DNA of 64,000 bases from Arthrobacter sp. OY3WO11 (GCF_001641125.1 NZ_LWLP01000002.1:186001-250000); one strand, 5' to 3'; positions 44,636 through 54,562 are shown, counted from the first letter of the stretch. The notes: generated from the letters alone by a model not told the origin. Made by a program: numbers and translations.

Positions 44636-45086
44636 GGGCCCGGAGCCGTCACCGTGAGCCGGCCGCGGGGCCGGACTCTCGGCCCGGTGCACTCTCTCAT
44701 TCAGGATTTGGTGCGCTCTTTGGATCTGTGCGTGAACGAACGGCTGGCTGTAAGTGCATACGCGTACCTGACAAAGCGACTGCCAGGACCCACATCCGGG
44801 ATATCAAGAGGCGGGATGCCACCGCCAGTAAGAGCGCACGTTCCTCGTTTTGCTGCAGCTGCCGACCATCGCCGGGGTGAGGGCACGACGAAGCGGTCCC
44901 CGACCTTGGGCGCCGGGCAGCTGTTGACCCACTAAGCGTTAAAGTCGGACTCTCATGTTTCGCCGCCGGTGCGGGTTTCGGGGCGACGGAGGCAACATCC
45001 ACCGTGCCGTAAAAGTGCGGAACAGCGGACGGGAATGGTCCTTCGGCCACAACCCGTCCGCCCACTGGCACCGCTTCTTTGACGTG
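44636..45086. other. Gene-less stretch between iclR and aceE
   Basis: About 450 bases between the converging iclR and aceE genes. Open frames here have no ribosome binding sites and look like chance high-GC frames. A GC-rich inverted stretch directly after iclR could act as terminator. Nothing else recognisable. Confidence 0.5.
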
Positions 45087-47828
45087 TTATGCGTCCCCGC
45101 CGGCGTTCCCGGTGGAACCGGCATTGACGTTGTGCAACCGGTACTTGTCGATTGCCTTCATCGGTGCCTGGGCGTCAACCTCACCGCGGCGGGCCAGCAT
45201 CTCCAGTGAACGCACCACGATGGAGTGGATGTCGTTCTTGAAGAAGCGGCGGGCTGCGGCGCGGGTGTCGGAGAAGCCGAAGCCGTCGGCGCCGAGGGTG
45301 GCGAACTCGTTCGGCACGAACTGGCGGATCTGGTCCGGGACTGCCTTCATGTAGTCGGACACTGCAACGACCGGGCCGGTGGCGCCTTCGAGTTGCTGGG
45401 TGATGAAGGGGACGCGGGCGGGTTCGCCGGGTTTGAGGAAGGCTTCCTCTTCGGCGGCGAGTCCGTCGCGGCGCAGTTCGTTCCAGGAGGTCACGGACCA
45501 GACGTCGGCGGAGACTGACCAGTCTTCGGCGAGGATCCGCTGGGCTTCGAGGGCCCAGGGGACGGACACGCCGGAGGCCAGGATCTGGGTCCGCGGACCA
45601 TCGATCTTCGCCGGAGCCAGCAGGTAGATGCCCTTGATGACGCCCTCGACGTCCAGTTCCTCGGGTTCGGCGGGCTGGGTGATCGGCTCGTTGTAGACCG
45701 TGAGGTAGTACATGAGGTTCCGGTCTTCCGAGTCCGGCCCGTACATGCGTTCGAGGCCGTCGCGGATGATGTGGCCCATTTCGTAGCCGTAGGCGGGGTC
45801 GTAGGTGACCACGGCGGGGTTGGTGGAGGCGAGCAGGGGGGAGTGGCCGTCGGCGTGCTGGAGTCCTTCGCCGGTGAGGGTGGTCCGTCCTGCGGTGGCG
45901 CCGATGATGAACCCGCGGGTCATCTGGTCGGCCGCTGCCCAGAACGCGTCGCCGGTGCGCTGGAAGCCGAACATGGAGTAGAACACGTAGACCGGGACCA
46001 GGGGAACGCCGTGGGTGGCGTAGGCGGTGCCGGCGGCGGTGAACGCTGCCACGGCGCCGGCTTCGTTGATGCCGGGGTGGATCAGCTGGCCCTGGGCGGA
46101 TTCCTTGTAGGCCAGGACGAGGTCGCGGTCCACGGAGAGGTAGTTCTGGCCCTTGGGGTTGTAGATCTTCGCAGTGGGGAAGAACGCGTCCATCCCGAAG
46201 GTCCGTGCCTCGTCGGGGATGATCGGGGCGATGTGCTTGCCGAAGTTCTTGTCCCGCATGAGGTCCTTGAGCAGGCGCACGAAGGCCATGGTGGTGGCGG
46301 CCTGCTGCTTGCCGGAGCCGCGTTTGGCGGCCTCGTAGGATTTGGCGTCCGGCAAGGTGATGTCGGCGTGCTTGGACCGGCGCTCGGGCACGGACCCGCC
46401 CAGGGCCGCGCGGCGCTCCATCATGTACTTGATCTCGGGTGCGTCCGTGCCGGGGTGGTAGTACGGGGGCTGGTACAGGTCTTTTTCGAGCTGTTCGTCC
46501 GTGACGGGGATCCGCAGGTGGTCGCGGAACTTCTTCAGGTCATCGAGGGTGAGTTTCTTCATCTGGTGGGTCGCGTTGCGGCCCTCGAAGTGCGGTCCGA
46601 GGCCGTAGCCCTTGACGGTTTTGGCGAGGATGACGGTGGGTTTGCCCTTGAATTCGGTGGCTGCCTTGTACGCGGCGTAGACCTTGCGGTAGTCGTGGCC
46701 GCCGCGTTTGAGGTTCCAGATCTGGTCATCGGTGAGGTCCGCGACGAGGTCCTTGGTAGCCGGGTCCTTCCCGAAGAAGTGTTCGCGGACGAACCCGCCG
46801 GATTCGGCCTTGTAGGTCTGGTAGTCACCGTCGGGGGTTTCGTTCATGATCTTCACCAGCGACCCGTCGGTGTCCTTGGTGAGCAGGTCATCCCATTCCC
46901 GGCCCCAGACGACCTTGATGACGTTCCAGCCCGCGCCGCGGAAGAACGCTTCGAGTTCCTGCATGATCTTCCCGTTCCCGCGCACGGGCCCGTCCAGGCG
47001 CTGGAGGTTGCAGTTGATCACGAAGTTCAGGTTGTCCAGGTTCTCGTTCGCGGCGAGCTGGAGCAGGCCGCGGGATTCGGGCTCGTCCATTTCCCCGTCG
47101 CCCAGGAACGCCCAGACCTGCTGGTCGGAGGTGTCTTTCAGGCCGCGGTTGTGCAGGTACCGGTTGGACTGGGCCTGGTAGATCGCGTTCATCGGCCCGA
47201 TGCCCATGGACACGGTGGGGAACTCCCAGAAGTGCGGCATCAGCCGTGGGTGCGGGTATGAGGACAGGGCGTGGCCTTCCTTGGACTTTTCCTGCCGGAA
47301 CCCGTCCAGGTCCTCCTCCGAGAGCCGGCCTTCCATGAAGGCCCGGGCGTACATGCCGGGGGAGGCGTGGCCCTGGAAGAAGACCTGGTCACCGCCGCCG
47401 GGGTGGTCCTTGCCGCGGAAGAAGTGGTTGAAGCCCACCTCGTACAGGGTCGCGGCGCCGGCGTAGGTGGAGATATGCCCGCCCACGCCGATGTTCGCCC
47501 GCTGCGCCCGGTGCACCATCACCGCGGCGTTCCACCGCATGTACGCCCGGTACCGGCGCTCGTATTCCTCGTTGCCCGGGAACTCCGCTTCCTGGTCCAC
47601 CGGGATCGTGTTCACGTAATCGGTGGTGGTCACCATCGGCACCCCGACGCTCTGCGCGCCCGCACGCTGCAGCAGGCTCCGCATGATGAATTGGGCACGC
47701 TCAGTGCCCTGTTCCCTGATCAACGAATCCAGGGACTCAACCCACTCGGCAGTCTCTTCCGGATCACGATCAGGCAGCTGGTTAGTCAACCCGCTGAGGA
47801 TATGGGAGGTATCTTCTCCTGCAGCCAC
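45087..47828 (-). CDS. aceE: Pyruvate dehydrogenase E1 component (homodimeric)
   Basis: Decarboxylates pyruvate with thiamine diphosphate and acetylates the lipoyl group of E2. A GTG start at 47828 gives a 913-aa product. Features: WNAAVMVHRAQR and GVGGHISTYAGAATLYEVGFNHFF, TPP motif AFLGDGEMDEPESRG...NLNFVINCNLQRLDGPVRGNGK, and a transketolase-like second half (GATAGRTTLTGEGLQHADG). Actinobacteria use this single-chain E1. It stands alone here, without E2/E3. Proximity to malate synthase and malic enzyme suggests shared use in glyoxylate oxidation. Confidence 0.95.
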   Translation of the reverse strand: MAAGEDTSHILSGLTNQLPDRDPEETAEWVESLDSLIREQGTERAQFIMRSLLQRAGAQSVGVPMVTTTDYVNTIPVDQEAEFPGNEEYERRYRAYMRWNAAVMVHRAQRANIGVGGHISTYAGAATLYEVGFNHFFRGKDHPGGGDQVFFQGHASPGMYARAFMEGRLSEEDLDGFRQEKSKEGHALSSYPHPRLMPHFWEFPTVSMGIGPMNAIYQAQSNRYLHNRGLKDTSDQQVWAFLGDGEMDEPESRGLLQLAANENLDNLNFVINCNLQRLDGPVRGNGKIMQELEAFFRGAGWNVIKVVWGREWDDLLTKDTDGSLVKIMNETPDGDYQTYKAESGGFVREHFFGKDPATKDLVADLTDDQIWNLKRGGHDYRKVYAAYKAATEFKGKPTVILAKTVKGYGLGPHFEGRNATHQMKKLTLDDLKKFRDHLRIPVTDEQLEKDLYQPPYYHPGTDAPEIKYMMERRAALGGSVPERRSKHADITLPDAKSYEAAKRGSGKQQAATTMAFVRLLKDLMRDKNFGKHIAPIIPDEARTFGMDAFFPTAKIYNPKGQNYLSVDRDLVLAYKESAQGQLIHPGINEAGAVAAFTAAGTAYATHGVPLVPVYVFYSMFGFQRTGDAFWAAADQMTRGFIIGATAGRTTLTGEGLQHADGHSPLLASTNPAVVTYDPAYGYEMGHIIRDGLERMYGPDSEDRNLMYYLTVYNEPITQPAEPEELDVEGVIKGIYLLAPAKIDGPRTQILASGVSVPWALEAQRILAEDWSVSADVWSVTSWNELRRDGLAAEEEAFLKPGEPARVPFITQQLEGATGPVVAVSDYMKAVPDQIRQFVPNEFATLGADGFGFSDTRAAARRFFKNDIHSIVVRSLEMLARRGEVDAQAPMKAIDKYRLHNVNAGSTGNAGGDA

Positions 47829-48013
47829 GGCAGCCTCTTTTCGCCTTAACGGCTATTTGGTATTTCATGATGTGAGAAAAAGTTTCTGTACTACGAGATT
47901 ATCTGAACGTCCGCAAGGGCGCAAATTGACTGGGGGCGGCAAAAGGGGTATGGGCAGGGTCTTGACCGGCATGTGACCTAGCCCATACACTAGTTCCATC
48001 ATTCAAAATTGCT

Positions 48014-48030
48014 TTTCCACGAAGCGGAAA
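48014..48030 (+). promoter_or_regulatory. IclR-type operator before first NCS1 permease gene
   Basis: TTTCCAC-GAA-GCGGAAA, a near-perfect 7-bp dyad with three-base spacer, 60 bases upstream of the permease start. The preceding bases complete TTGCTTTTCCAC, identical to the operator near malic enzyme, so the same IclR regulator probably controls both promoters. Confidence 0.55.
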
Positions 48031-48089
48031 CCCTGCGCAAAGATGCGGAGGATGTGCTTCGGGATCAGCCTCCCAGAAGTGGAAGTCGC

Positions 48090-49658
48090 ATGATGCAAAA
48101 GACTTCGCCGGTCGCTGTCGACCAGGTTGACCTGCCGGCATCTTCAGATGTTGGCACCTATCCCGCTCCGGGCGAGGACGCTCTTTGGCCCGCTATCGCA
48201 GTCGAGGCGGGAGGCTCCGTTAGCCCGTCTTTGTACAACGCCGACCTCGCGCCCACTAGGACAAAAGGCCGCCGGTGGACTGCGTACAGCATCTTCACTC
48301 TGTGGGCCAATGACGTTCATAGTCTCGGCAACTACGCATTCGCCATCGGACTGTTCGCCCTGGGTCTCGGCGGGTGGCAGATCCTCCTGGCCCTGGGCAT
48401 CGGAGCGGCCCTGCTCTTTGCCCTGCTGAATTTTTCCGGCTTCATGGGTGTTAAGACCGGGGTGCCGTTCCCCGTCATGAGCCGGATCAGCTTCGGCATC
48501 CGCGGGGCCCAAATCCCCAGCCTGCTGCGCGGGGCCGTAGCCATTGCATGGTTCGGCATCCAGACCTACCTCGCGTCCGTCGTCTTCCGCGTCTTGCTCG
48601 TGGCCATGTTCCCTGCCCTGGCAGCCATGGACAAGGACTCAATTCTCGGGCTGTCAACGCTGGGCTGGATCGCCTTCGCGGTCCTCTGGGTCGTTCAGCT
48701 CGTCATTGTCAGCTTTGGCATGGAAATGATCCGCAAATACGAGGCCTTCGCCGGCCCGATCATTCTCGTTACCATGGCTGCCATCGCCGTCTGGATCTTC
48801 GCCGAGGCCGGCGGCTCCATCGCCTGGTCCTCGGACAACGCCCTGCAAGGCGGGGAGATGTGGCTTACGATCTTTGCAGGCGGCGCCCTCTGGGTTTCCA
48901 TCTATGGCACCTTTGTCCTGAACTTCTGCGACTTCACCCGCTCCGCCGTCTCCAAAAAGGCCGTCGTCCGCGGGAACTTCTGGGGCATCCCCATCAACAT
49001 GCTCGTCTTCGGCGCCATCGTCGTGGTCATGGCCGGCGGCCAGTTCAAGATCAACGGCACGATTATTGAGAGCCCCTCGGACATCGTGCAGACCATCCCG
49101 AACACGCTGTTCCTCGTCCTGGCCTGCCTCGCACTGCTGATCCTGACCATTGCCGTAAACCTGATGGCGAATTTCGTCGCCCCCGTCTACGCCCTGACCA
49201 ACCTGTTCCCCAAGCGGCTCAACTTCCGCCGGGCAGCCTGGATCAGCGGCGCCATCGGCCTGGTCATCCTGCCGTGGAACCTCTACAACAACCCGCTCGT
49301 CATCGTCTACTTCCTCGGAGGACTCGGTGCCCTGCTCGGTCCCCTGTTCGGCGTCGTCATGGCAGACTACTGGCTGATCCGCCGCGGCAAGATCAACGTC
49401 CCGGACCTCTACACCGAATCTCCTCTCGGTGCCTACTTCTACAAGAAGGGTTACAACCCCAAGGCAATCATCGCCATGGTACCCGCGGCATCCGTCGCTC
49501 TCCTGATCGCTTTCACTCCGGCTTTCGCGGCGGCTGCCCCCTTCGCCTGGTTCATTGCCGCAGGCATCGCAGCAGTCGTCTATTACCTCATCTCCGATCG
49601 CAGGCAACGCCACGACGATGTCGCCGGTGACGCCATCGCCGTCGCCAGCACACACTAA
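48090..49658 (+). CDS. NCS1-family permease (allantoin/uracil/cytosine type), copy 1
   Basis: The first of two tandem ATG codons at 48090 is chosen as start; a TTG at 48009 only extends a shadow. The 522-aa product has 12 predicted membrane helices. NCS1 signature segments: LYNADLAPT, SIFTLWANDVHSLGNYAFAIGLF, FSGFMGVKTGVPFPVMSRISFGIRGAQIPSLLRG and QTYLASVVF. These transport nucleobases, hydantoins or allantoin with H+ or Na+. Downstream is a racemase gene, so allantoin or hydantoin is the likely cargo. A close paralog follows at 50692. Confidence 0.9.
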   Translation: MMQKTSPVAVDQVDLPASSDVGTYPAPGEDALWPAIAVEAGGSVSPSLYNADLAPTRTKGRRWTAYSIFTLWANDVHSLGNYAFAIGLFALGLGGWQILLALGIGAALLFALLNFSGFMGVKTGVPFPVMSRISFGIRGAQIPSLLRGAVAIAWFGIQTYLASVVFRVLLVAMFPALAAMDKDSILGLSTLGWIAFAVLWVVQLVIVSFGMEMIRKYEAFAGPIILVTMAAIAVWIFAEAGGSIAWSSDNALQGGEMWLTIFAGGALWVSIYGTFVLNFCDFTRSAVSKKAVVRGNFWGIPINMLVFGAIVVVMAGGQFKINGTIIESPSDIVQTIPNTLFLVLACLALLILTIAVNLMANFVAPVYALTNLFPKRLNFRRAAWISGAIGLVILPWNLYNNPLVIVYFLGGLGALLGPLFGVVMADYWLIRRGKINVPDLYTESPLGAYFYKKGYNPKAIIAMVPAASVALLIAFTPAFAAAAPFAWFIAAGIAAVVYYLISDRRQRHDDVAGDAIAVASTH

Positions 49659-49667
49659 GGAAAACCC

Positions 49668-50411
49668 ATGCGTATTCTTGTAGCCAACGTCAATACCACC
49701 GAGTCCATGACCGACTCCATAGCCGCCCAAGCCAGGCTGGCGGCGGCACCAGGAACCGAGATAGTGGGCCTGACCCCGCGTTTTGGAGCCGATTCCTGCG
49801 AAGGCAACTTCGAAAGTTACCTGGCCGCCATCGCCGTGATGGACAAGGTTCTGTCCTACCCGGAACCGTACGACGCCGTGATCCAGGCCGGCTACGGCGA
49901 ACACGGCCGTGAGGGCCTGCAGGAGCTGCTGGACGTACCGGTCGTAGATATCACCGAAGCGGCCGCCAGCACGGCGATGTTCCTCGGGCACAAGTACTCC
50001 GTGGTCACCACCCTTGACCGGACGGTCCCGCTCATCGAGGACCGGCTCAAACTTGCCGGGCTCGACACCCGCTGCGCTTCGGTACGTGCCAGCGGCATGG
50101 CAGTCCTGGAGCTCGAGGAGGAGCCCGAACGCGCAGTGGAAGCCATCATCGAACAGGCGACGCTTGCTGTCAGGCAGGACAAAGCTGAAGTCATCATCCT
50201 TGGTTGCGGCGGCATGGCGGGTCTCGACGAGCAGATCCGCCAGCGGGCCGGTGTCCCGGTAGTCGACGGCGTCGCTGCCGCGGTAACCATCGCGGAATCA
50301 CTCGTCCGGCTGGGGCTCTCCACTTCCAAAGTCCGCACCTACGCCCCGCCCCGCCCCAAGAAAGTGCTCGGCTGGCCGCTGACAGCAGGGGATATCCTCG
50401 CCGCCCCGTAA
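49668..50411 (+). CDS. Hydantoin/allantoin-racemase-like (Asp/Glu racemase family)
   Basis: The 247-aa product matches HyuE/HpxA-type racemases: MRILVANVNTTESMT, EGNFESYLAAIAVMDKV and ILGCGGMAGL with second catalytic Cys180. The first catalytic Cys, normally in a ACFGDPG segment, is replaced by Gly75 (AGYGEHG), so a two-Cys mechanism is not possible at the usual place; Cys44 (DSCEGNFE) lies elsewhere in the fold. Between two NCS1 permease genes it could convert (R)- to (S)-allantoin or have another isomerase role. Confidence 0.75.
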   Translation: MRILVANVNTTESMTDSIAAQARLAAAPGTEIVGLTPRFGADSCEGNFESYLAAIAVMDKVLSYPEPYDAVIQAGYGEHGREGLQELLDVPVVDITEAAASTAMFLGHKYSVVTTLDRTVPLIEDRLKLAGLDTRCASVRASGMAVLELEEEPERAVEAIIEQATLAVRQDKAEVIILGCGGMAGLDEQIRQRAGVPVVDGVAAAVTIAESLVRLGLSTSKVRTYAPPRPKKVLGWPLTAGDILAAP

Positions 50412-50691
50412 AAATCAGGCCCGAACAAACGGCACAGCCTTCAGAGGCCGGCCAGCTGCCGCGACGGACAGGTCAGCCGAGGTCCGCGTAACCAGTCATT
50501 GAGATCCAGCGCCACGACGACGGCAGACGATCCCAAGAAGGACGACGTCCCGGGCACTCTTGACCGTGGCCTGCATCACAGCTACATCAGTTTGATAGAG
50601 CGGACCCGCGCGGCGGCCCCGACAGGGACGGCGTTTCCGCCCACCCGCACCAGCCGAACCCTGCACAGCCCATTTCACGGAGGTTTGTACG

Positions 50692-52275
50692 ATGTCCCCA
50701 CAGCACGGTCCCAGCTCGCACGACGAGCACGGGCACCCGCACCTAATTGACCCGGAGCCCTGGGGCACCGGCGACCCCGCAGTCGAGGAAATCGTCCGGG
50801 GAGGGCCAGCCGCCCCGGCCCAGGTGCCTGCGGGCATCAGCTCCCGGCTCTACAACGAGGACCTGGCTCCCACCACGCGTAAGGGCCGCACGTGGCACGC
50901 CTACAGCATCTTCACCCTGTGGGCCAACGACGTGCACTCGTTGGGTAACTATGTCTTCGCTATTGGATTGTTCGCCTTGGGGCTGGGCGCCTGGCAGATC
51001 ATGGTTGCCTTCCTGCTCGGTGCCGTTTTCCTGTTCCTGCTCCTGAACCTCTCCGGGTTCATGGGGGAGCGGACGGGCGTGCCGTTTCCCGTCATGAGCC
51101 GCATTGCTTTCGGCATCCGGGGCTCGAACATCCCTGCCATTATCCGCGGCGCTGTTGCCGTGGCATGGTTCGGTATCCAGACCTATCTGGCTTCCGTAGT
51201 GCTTCGGGTGCTCATCTTGGCCCTCGCCCCGTCCCTGGCCCCACTGGACACGGATTCGTTCCTCGGGCTCTCGACGCTGGGCTGGATCTCATTCCTCGCA
51301 CTTTGGGTGCTGCAGACGGTAATCGTCAGCTTTGGCATGGAGATGATCCGTAAGTACGAGGCATTCGCCGGCCCCATCATCCTGGTGACCATGCTCGCTC
51401 TTGCTATCTGGATGCTGGTGGAGGCCGGTGGGTCCATCGCGTGGTCCACGGCCGACTCGCTGACGGGCGCGGAAATGTGGGTGCGGATCTTCCAGTCTGC
51501 CGCTCTTTGGGTGGTCATTTACGGCACTTTCGTCCTGAACTTCTGCGATTTCACCCGCGGCGCCCCCTCCGAGCGGTCAGTGGTGCGGGGGAACTTCTTC
51601 GGTATCCCCATCAATATGCTCTTCTTCGCCGCCATCGTCATCGTTCTCGCCGGCGCCCAGTACAAGATCGACGGAACGGTCATCGAGTCGCCCACCGATA
51701 TCGTCAACGCCATCCCGAACACCTTCCTGCTGGTGCTGGCCTGCCTGGCCCTGATCATCCTGACGATAGCCGTGAACCTCATGGCCAACTTCGTGGCGCC
51801 CATCTACACGCTGGCCCACCTCTTCCCCCGGGCACTGAACTTCCGCCGGGCAGCCATCATCTCCGCAGTGATCGGCCTGCTGATCCTGCCGTGGAACCTG
51901 TACAACACACCCGTGGTTATCGTCTACTTCCTCGGCGGGCTGGGCGCCCTCCTGGGGCCGTTGTTCGGCGTAATCATGGCCGACTACTGGCTGGTCCGCA
52001 AGGGCAGGGTCAACATCCCGGACCTGTACTCAGACTCACCCGACGGGGAGTACGCCTACACCCGCGGCGTCAACCGGAAGGCCATCATCGCGGGCACGCC
52101 GGCTGCCATCGTTGCCCTGATCCTGGCGCTCGTCCCCGCATTCACTTTCGTGTCCGGCTTCTCCTGGTTTGTCGGCGCGATCCTGGCCGCCGTCACCTAC
52201 CTGCTAATCATGGACCGCCACGCGCCGTTCCGAGCGGTCGACGGCGAGGATATCGCCGTCGCCCCCAAGCACTGA
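50692..52275 (+). CDS. NCS1-family permease, copy 2
   Basis: A 527-aa paralog of the permease at 48090. From about residue 45 the two agree closely (AYSIFTLWANDVHSLGNY, FCDFTRGAPSERSVVRGNF against FCDFTRSAVSKKAVVRGNF, FRRAA, FGVIMADYWLVRKG). The N-terminus is different: His-rich HDEHGHPHLIDPEPWG. GGAGG stands before the ATG. An older tandem duplication around the racemase gene, now probably with different affinity or substrate. No IclR operator was found directly upstream. Confidence 0.9.
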   Translation: MSPQHGPSSHDEHGHPHLIDPEPWGTGDPAVEEIVRGGPAAPAQVPAGISSRLYNEDLAPTTRKGRTWHAYSIFTLWANDVHSLGNYVFAIGLFALGLGAWQIMVAFLLGAVFLFLLLNLSGFMGERTGVPFPVMSRIAFGIRGSNIPAIIRGAVAVAWFGIQTYLASVVLRVLILALAPSLAPLDTDSFLGLSTLGWISFLALWVLQTVIVSFGMEMIRKYEAFAGPIILVTMLALAIWMLVEAGGSIAWSTADSLTGAEMWVRIFQSAALWVVIYGTFVLNFCDFTRGAPSERSVVRGNFFGIPINMLFFAAIVIVLAGAQYKIDGTVIESPTDIVNAIPNTFLLVLACLALIILTIAVNLMANFVAPIYTLAHLFPRALNFRRAAIISAVIGLLILPWNLYNTPVVIVYFLGGLGALLGPLFGVIMADYWLVRKGRVNIPDLYSDSPDGEYAYTRGVNRKAIIAGTPAAIVALILALVPAFTFVSGFSWFVGAILAAVTYLLIMDRHAPFRAVDGEDIAVAPKH

Positions 52276-52291
52276 CCAGCCCGGCAGCATG

Positions 52292-52326
52292 CGGGTTCTC
52301 GTGGTCAGTGTGACCACGAGAACCCG
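52292..52326 (+). terminator. Perfect 16-bp hairpin after second NCS1 gene
   Basis: Arms 52292-52307 and 52311-52326 (CGGGTTCTCGTGGTCA and its complement) around a GTG loop, 17 bases behind the permease stop. No U-tract; the exact symmetry would also allow termination from the other side. Confidence 0.65.
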
Positions 52327-52569
52327 TGACCAGCCCCATCGGTCGAGAGTTGCATGGGGCTCCCCGGCACCGCAGGGAGTGTCCCCCTGACCCCTGTTCG
52401 CAGGCGCGTCGTCAGGACAACAGGGACGCCTGATGGATCCATTCGCCCGCCAGCGGGGACACAGCCCGAGCCCCCGATGAGAACACATAAATGAGACGCG
52501 TACGCCCTCCGCCTTTCGACAGCAACCAACGATGAAACCGCCAGGGAAGCGCTCGGAAAAGCCGAGGGA

Positions 52570-52803
52570 CTACTCCGGCCGCGCCTCCTGAATGTTCCAG
52601 CCTTCGGCACGCGTGTAGACAGCGATGACCGAACCTTCACCGAAGGCAGAACGTGGATCGGCGGTATGCCGCACGGCGGCACTAGTGCAATCCAAACCTT
52701 CCAGAGCTGCCCTGGCCTTAGCGATAGCGTCACTAAGACTCGTGCCTTCAACCCGGCAACGACCAGCACTGTGATCCGTTGCGTACTCCAGGACGAACGC
52801 CAT
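52570..52803 (-). CDS. Small hypothetical protein
   Basis: A 77-aa product with a balanced, coding-like composition: an N-terminal strand, an amphipathic helix (LSDAIAKARAALEGL) and a C-terminal strand pair. No motif of known function. A weak or absent ribosome binding site lowers confidence. It is isolated in a gene-poor stretch. Confidence 0.4.
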   Translation of the reverse strand: MAFVLEYATDHSAGRCRVEGTSLSDAIAKARAALEGLDCTSAAVRHTADPRSAFGEGSVIAVYTRAEGWNIQEARPE

Positions 52804-54562
52804 GAACGGAAGCGTGCCAGATCCGACAAAGCTCCTATAGGGCCAATGGACCCGGTTCTAGACGCGAGATTGCCCGCAGACCCTACCCGCTCCCGGGCGC
52901 GGGCCCGGCGGAACTCGGCAGCAGCAGTGCTACTGTTTGGACCAGCTCCTGGGCCTGTGGCGTCCAGAACATGGAGCCCAAAGAGGCCACGACGCCAGAG
53001 GACCACCTATTCGTCGCTAGTGCCAGAAGGTCCATAACCGGCAGTCTCGGTCCTAAACTAATGGAAGACGGCCTGATGGGTTTGGACGATCCGGTCAATG
53101 GCAACCTGGACCGCTCATCTCCGCCCATAGCCGCTCGCCAATCGAAGGAGACACGATGACCATAGGTGGTCATCGTGTCCACTGTCCCCTGATTTGCTAA
53201 ATCCGGGCCGGCGACCCTGGATGCTGACGTAACGAGGACCATTCACAAAGTGAAATTTGTCCAAAGCGAGCAATCGAAGGACAATATCCGCTGTGACGGT
53301 GGTAATTGGGGGCTCCGCCACGGGCTGGCTCTTGATCCTAAGAACCTTGCAGGAGCCAGCCCAGCTGGCTCCAAAGGTTTTACACGTTCAAAATGGCTGC
53401 GGGTAGTGCGCCACTGCTATTGCAGCGCGCTGCTCCCAGGGGCCAACTCCCTTAGCTGAGGTCGACTTCCGCGCTGCTACAGAAGTCACTCCCCAGCCAA
53501 GCTCCGCACCTGCTTCACGGATACACACATCTTCGCTTCTTCAACTCAAGAGTTGTCCAAGGATGCGGCAGTTAAGGTTTTACCATGACGGACGCGGTGC
53601 GCAGAGGCTTGCCCGTGATCATTGGGCACTCCGGGTAGTGGCCAGGCGCCGGCCCTTCTAGGACTTCCTTCGACCGGCTAAGCTCCGTTACCGCGGATGC
53701 TCATTTGCGGCAAACTAAACTGGGCAGTAACTTTGACGAGGCGGCTACCCATTTTCCCCCATTTGGGCAGTCGCCAAGGCTCCGCGGCTACCCCCAATGC
53801 CGCGGGGCCGTTCTCATACATCGGCTATGGGCGGCACGCCTCTCACCACCAGCCATGCTCCAAGAAGTAGATCCGGAACGGAGCGACCACAGTGGCGAGG
53901 CCACGATCGTCATCCGACGGTTGAAGATCTACCGCCCGGGAGGTCGTCCGTGGACAACGAATGCAGCCATCAATGTACCGGCTGCGTCAACCGCGGCATA
54001 AGGCAGGGCCTACAGGCCTTACGCACCCCGTCGGCTCTGGCCCAGACAGAAAAGACCCCGCCGGCTCCTGGTAATAAAACCGAAGCCAGCGGAGTCATTT
54101 CTACCCAAGCGTATTTCGTGAATCGTTGCCAGGAGCAATTGTGTCCTTTGCTCTGATCTTGTTGTCCTTACCGTGGATATTCAATTCAGCGCCCCGAAGA
54201 GCGGGACAGATAACCACGAGCAGCATCGATTGCCGCGGACTGCGTGTCGTGAACAGAAGAAGCGCGAGACGAGCCTAACGCTCGGCCTTCCATCCATCTT
54301 CACCCGGAACCACGTGGTAGGAATTTCGCTCAGCCATTTAATGACCCCCAGATGTTGCTGATGGATGCAATGTATCAAACCGCTCCGACAATAGCATCGG
54401 GGATATTCCCAGCCACTTTTGCATTTCCCAGTCCTGTCGGGCAGACCAATGAGGAACGGAATCAAGCCCGTCCAAACTGCCGATAATGGACCTTTTCGTC
54501 AAGCAATCGTGTTCCCACCTGAGCAGTAAACAACCGTGCCTGCAGGGGAGGGTTGCACCCCT
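52804..54562. other. Gene-poor, hairpin-rich stretch
   Basis: About 1.75 kb without a convincing gene. Inverted repeats lie at 53150-53179 (12-bp perfect stem around GACACGATGACC), 53322-53362 (10-bp GGGCTGGCTC stem) and 54054-54096 (11 of 13 pairs, followed by ATTT). Open frames here have no ribosome binding sites and their codon use is random. It may be a junkyard of element ends: the recombinase remnant and repeat copy D lie just to the right. Confidence 0.5.
53150..53179. repeat. 12-bp perfect inverted repeat
   Basis: GACACGATGACC and GGTCATCGTGTC around ATAGGT. GAAGGAG precedes it. Could be an element end, operator or RNA hairpin; no linked gene is visible. Confidence 0.45.

Noticed and set aside
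44654..44935. 93-codon plus-strand frame after iclR
   Set aside because: No ribosome binding site, Arg/Pro/Cys-rich random composition.
45771..47261. Long plus-strand frame opposite aceE (496 codons)
   Set aside because: Antisense shadow of a high-GC gene; composition is Gly/Val/Glu-rich without motifs, and aceE is certain.
48654..49991. Minus-strand frame opposite the NCS1 permease and racemase genes
   Set aside because: Spans two real genes on the other strand, Asp/Gly-rich without motif.
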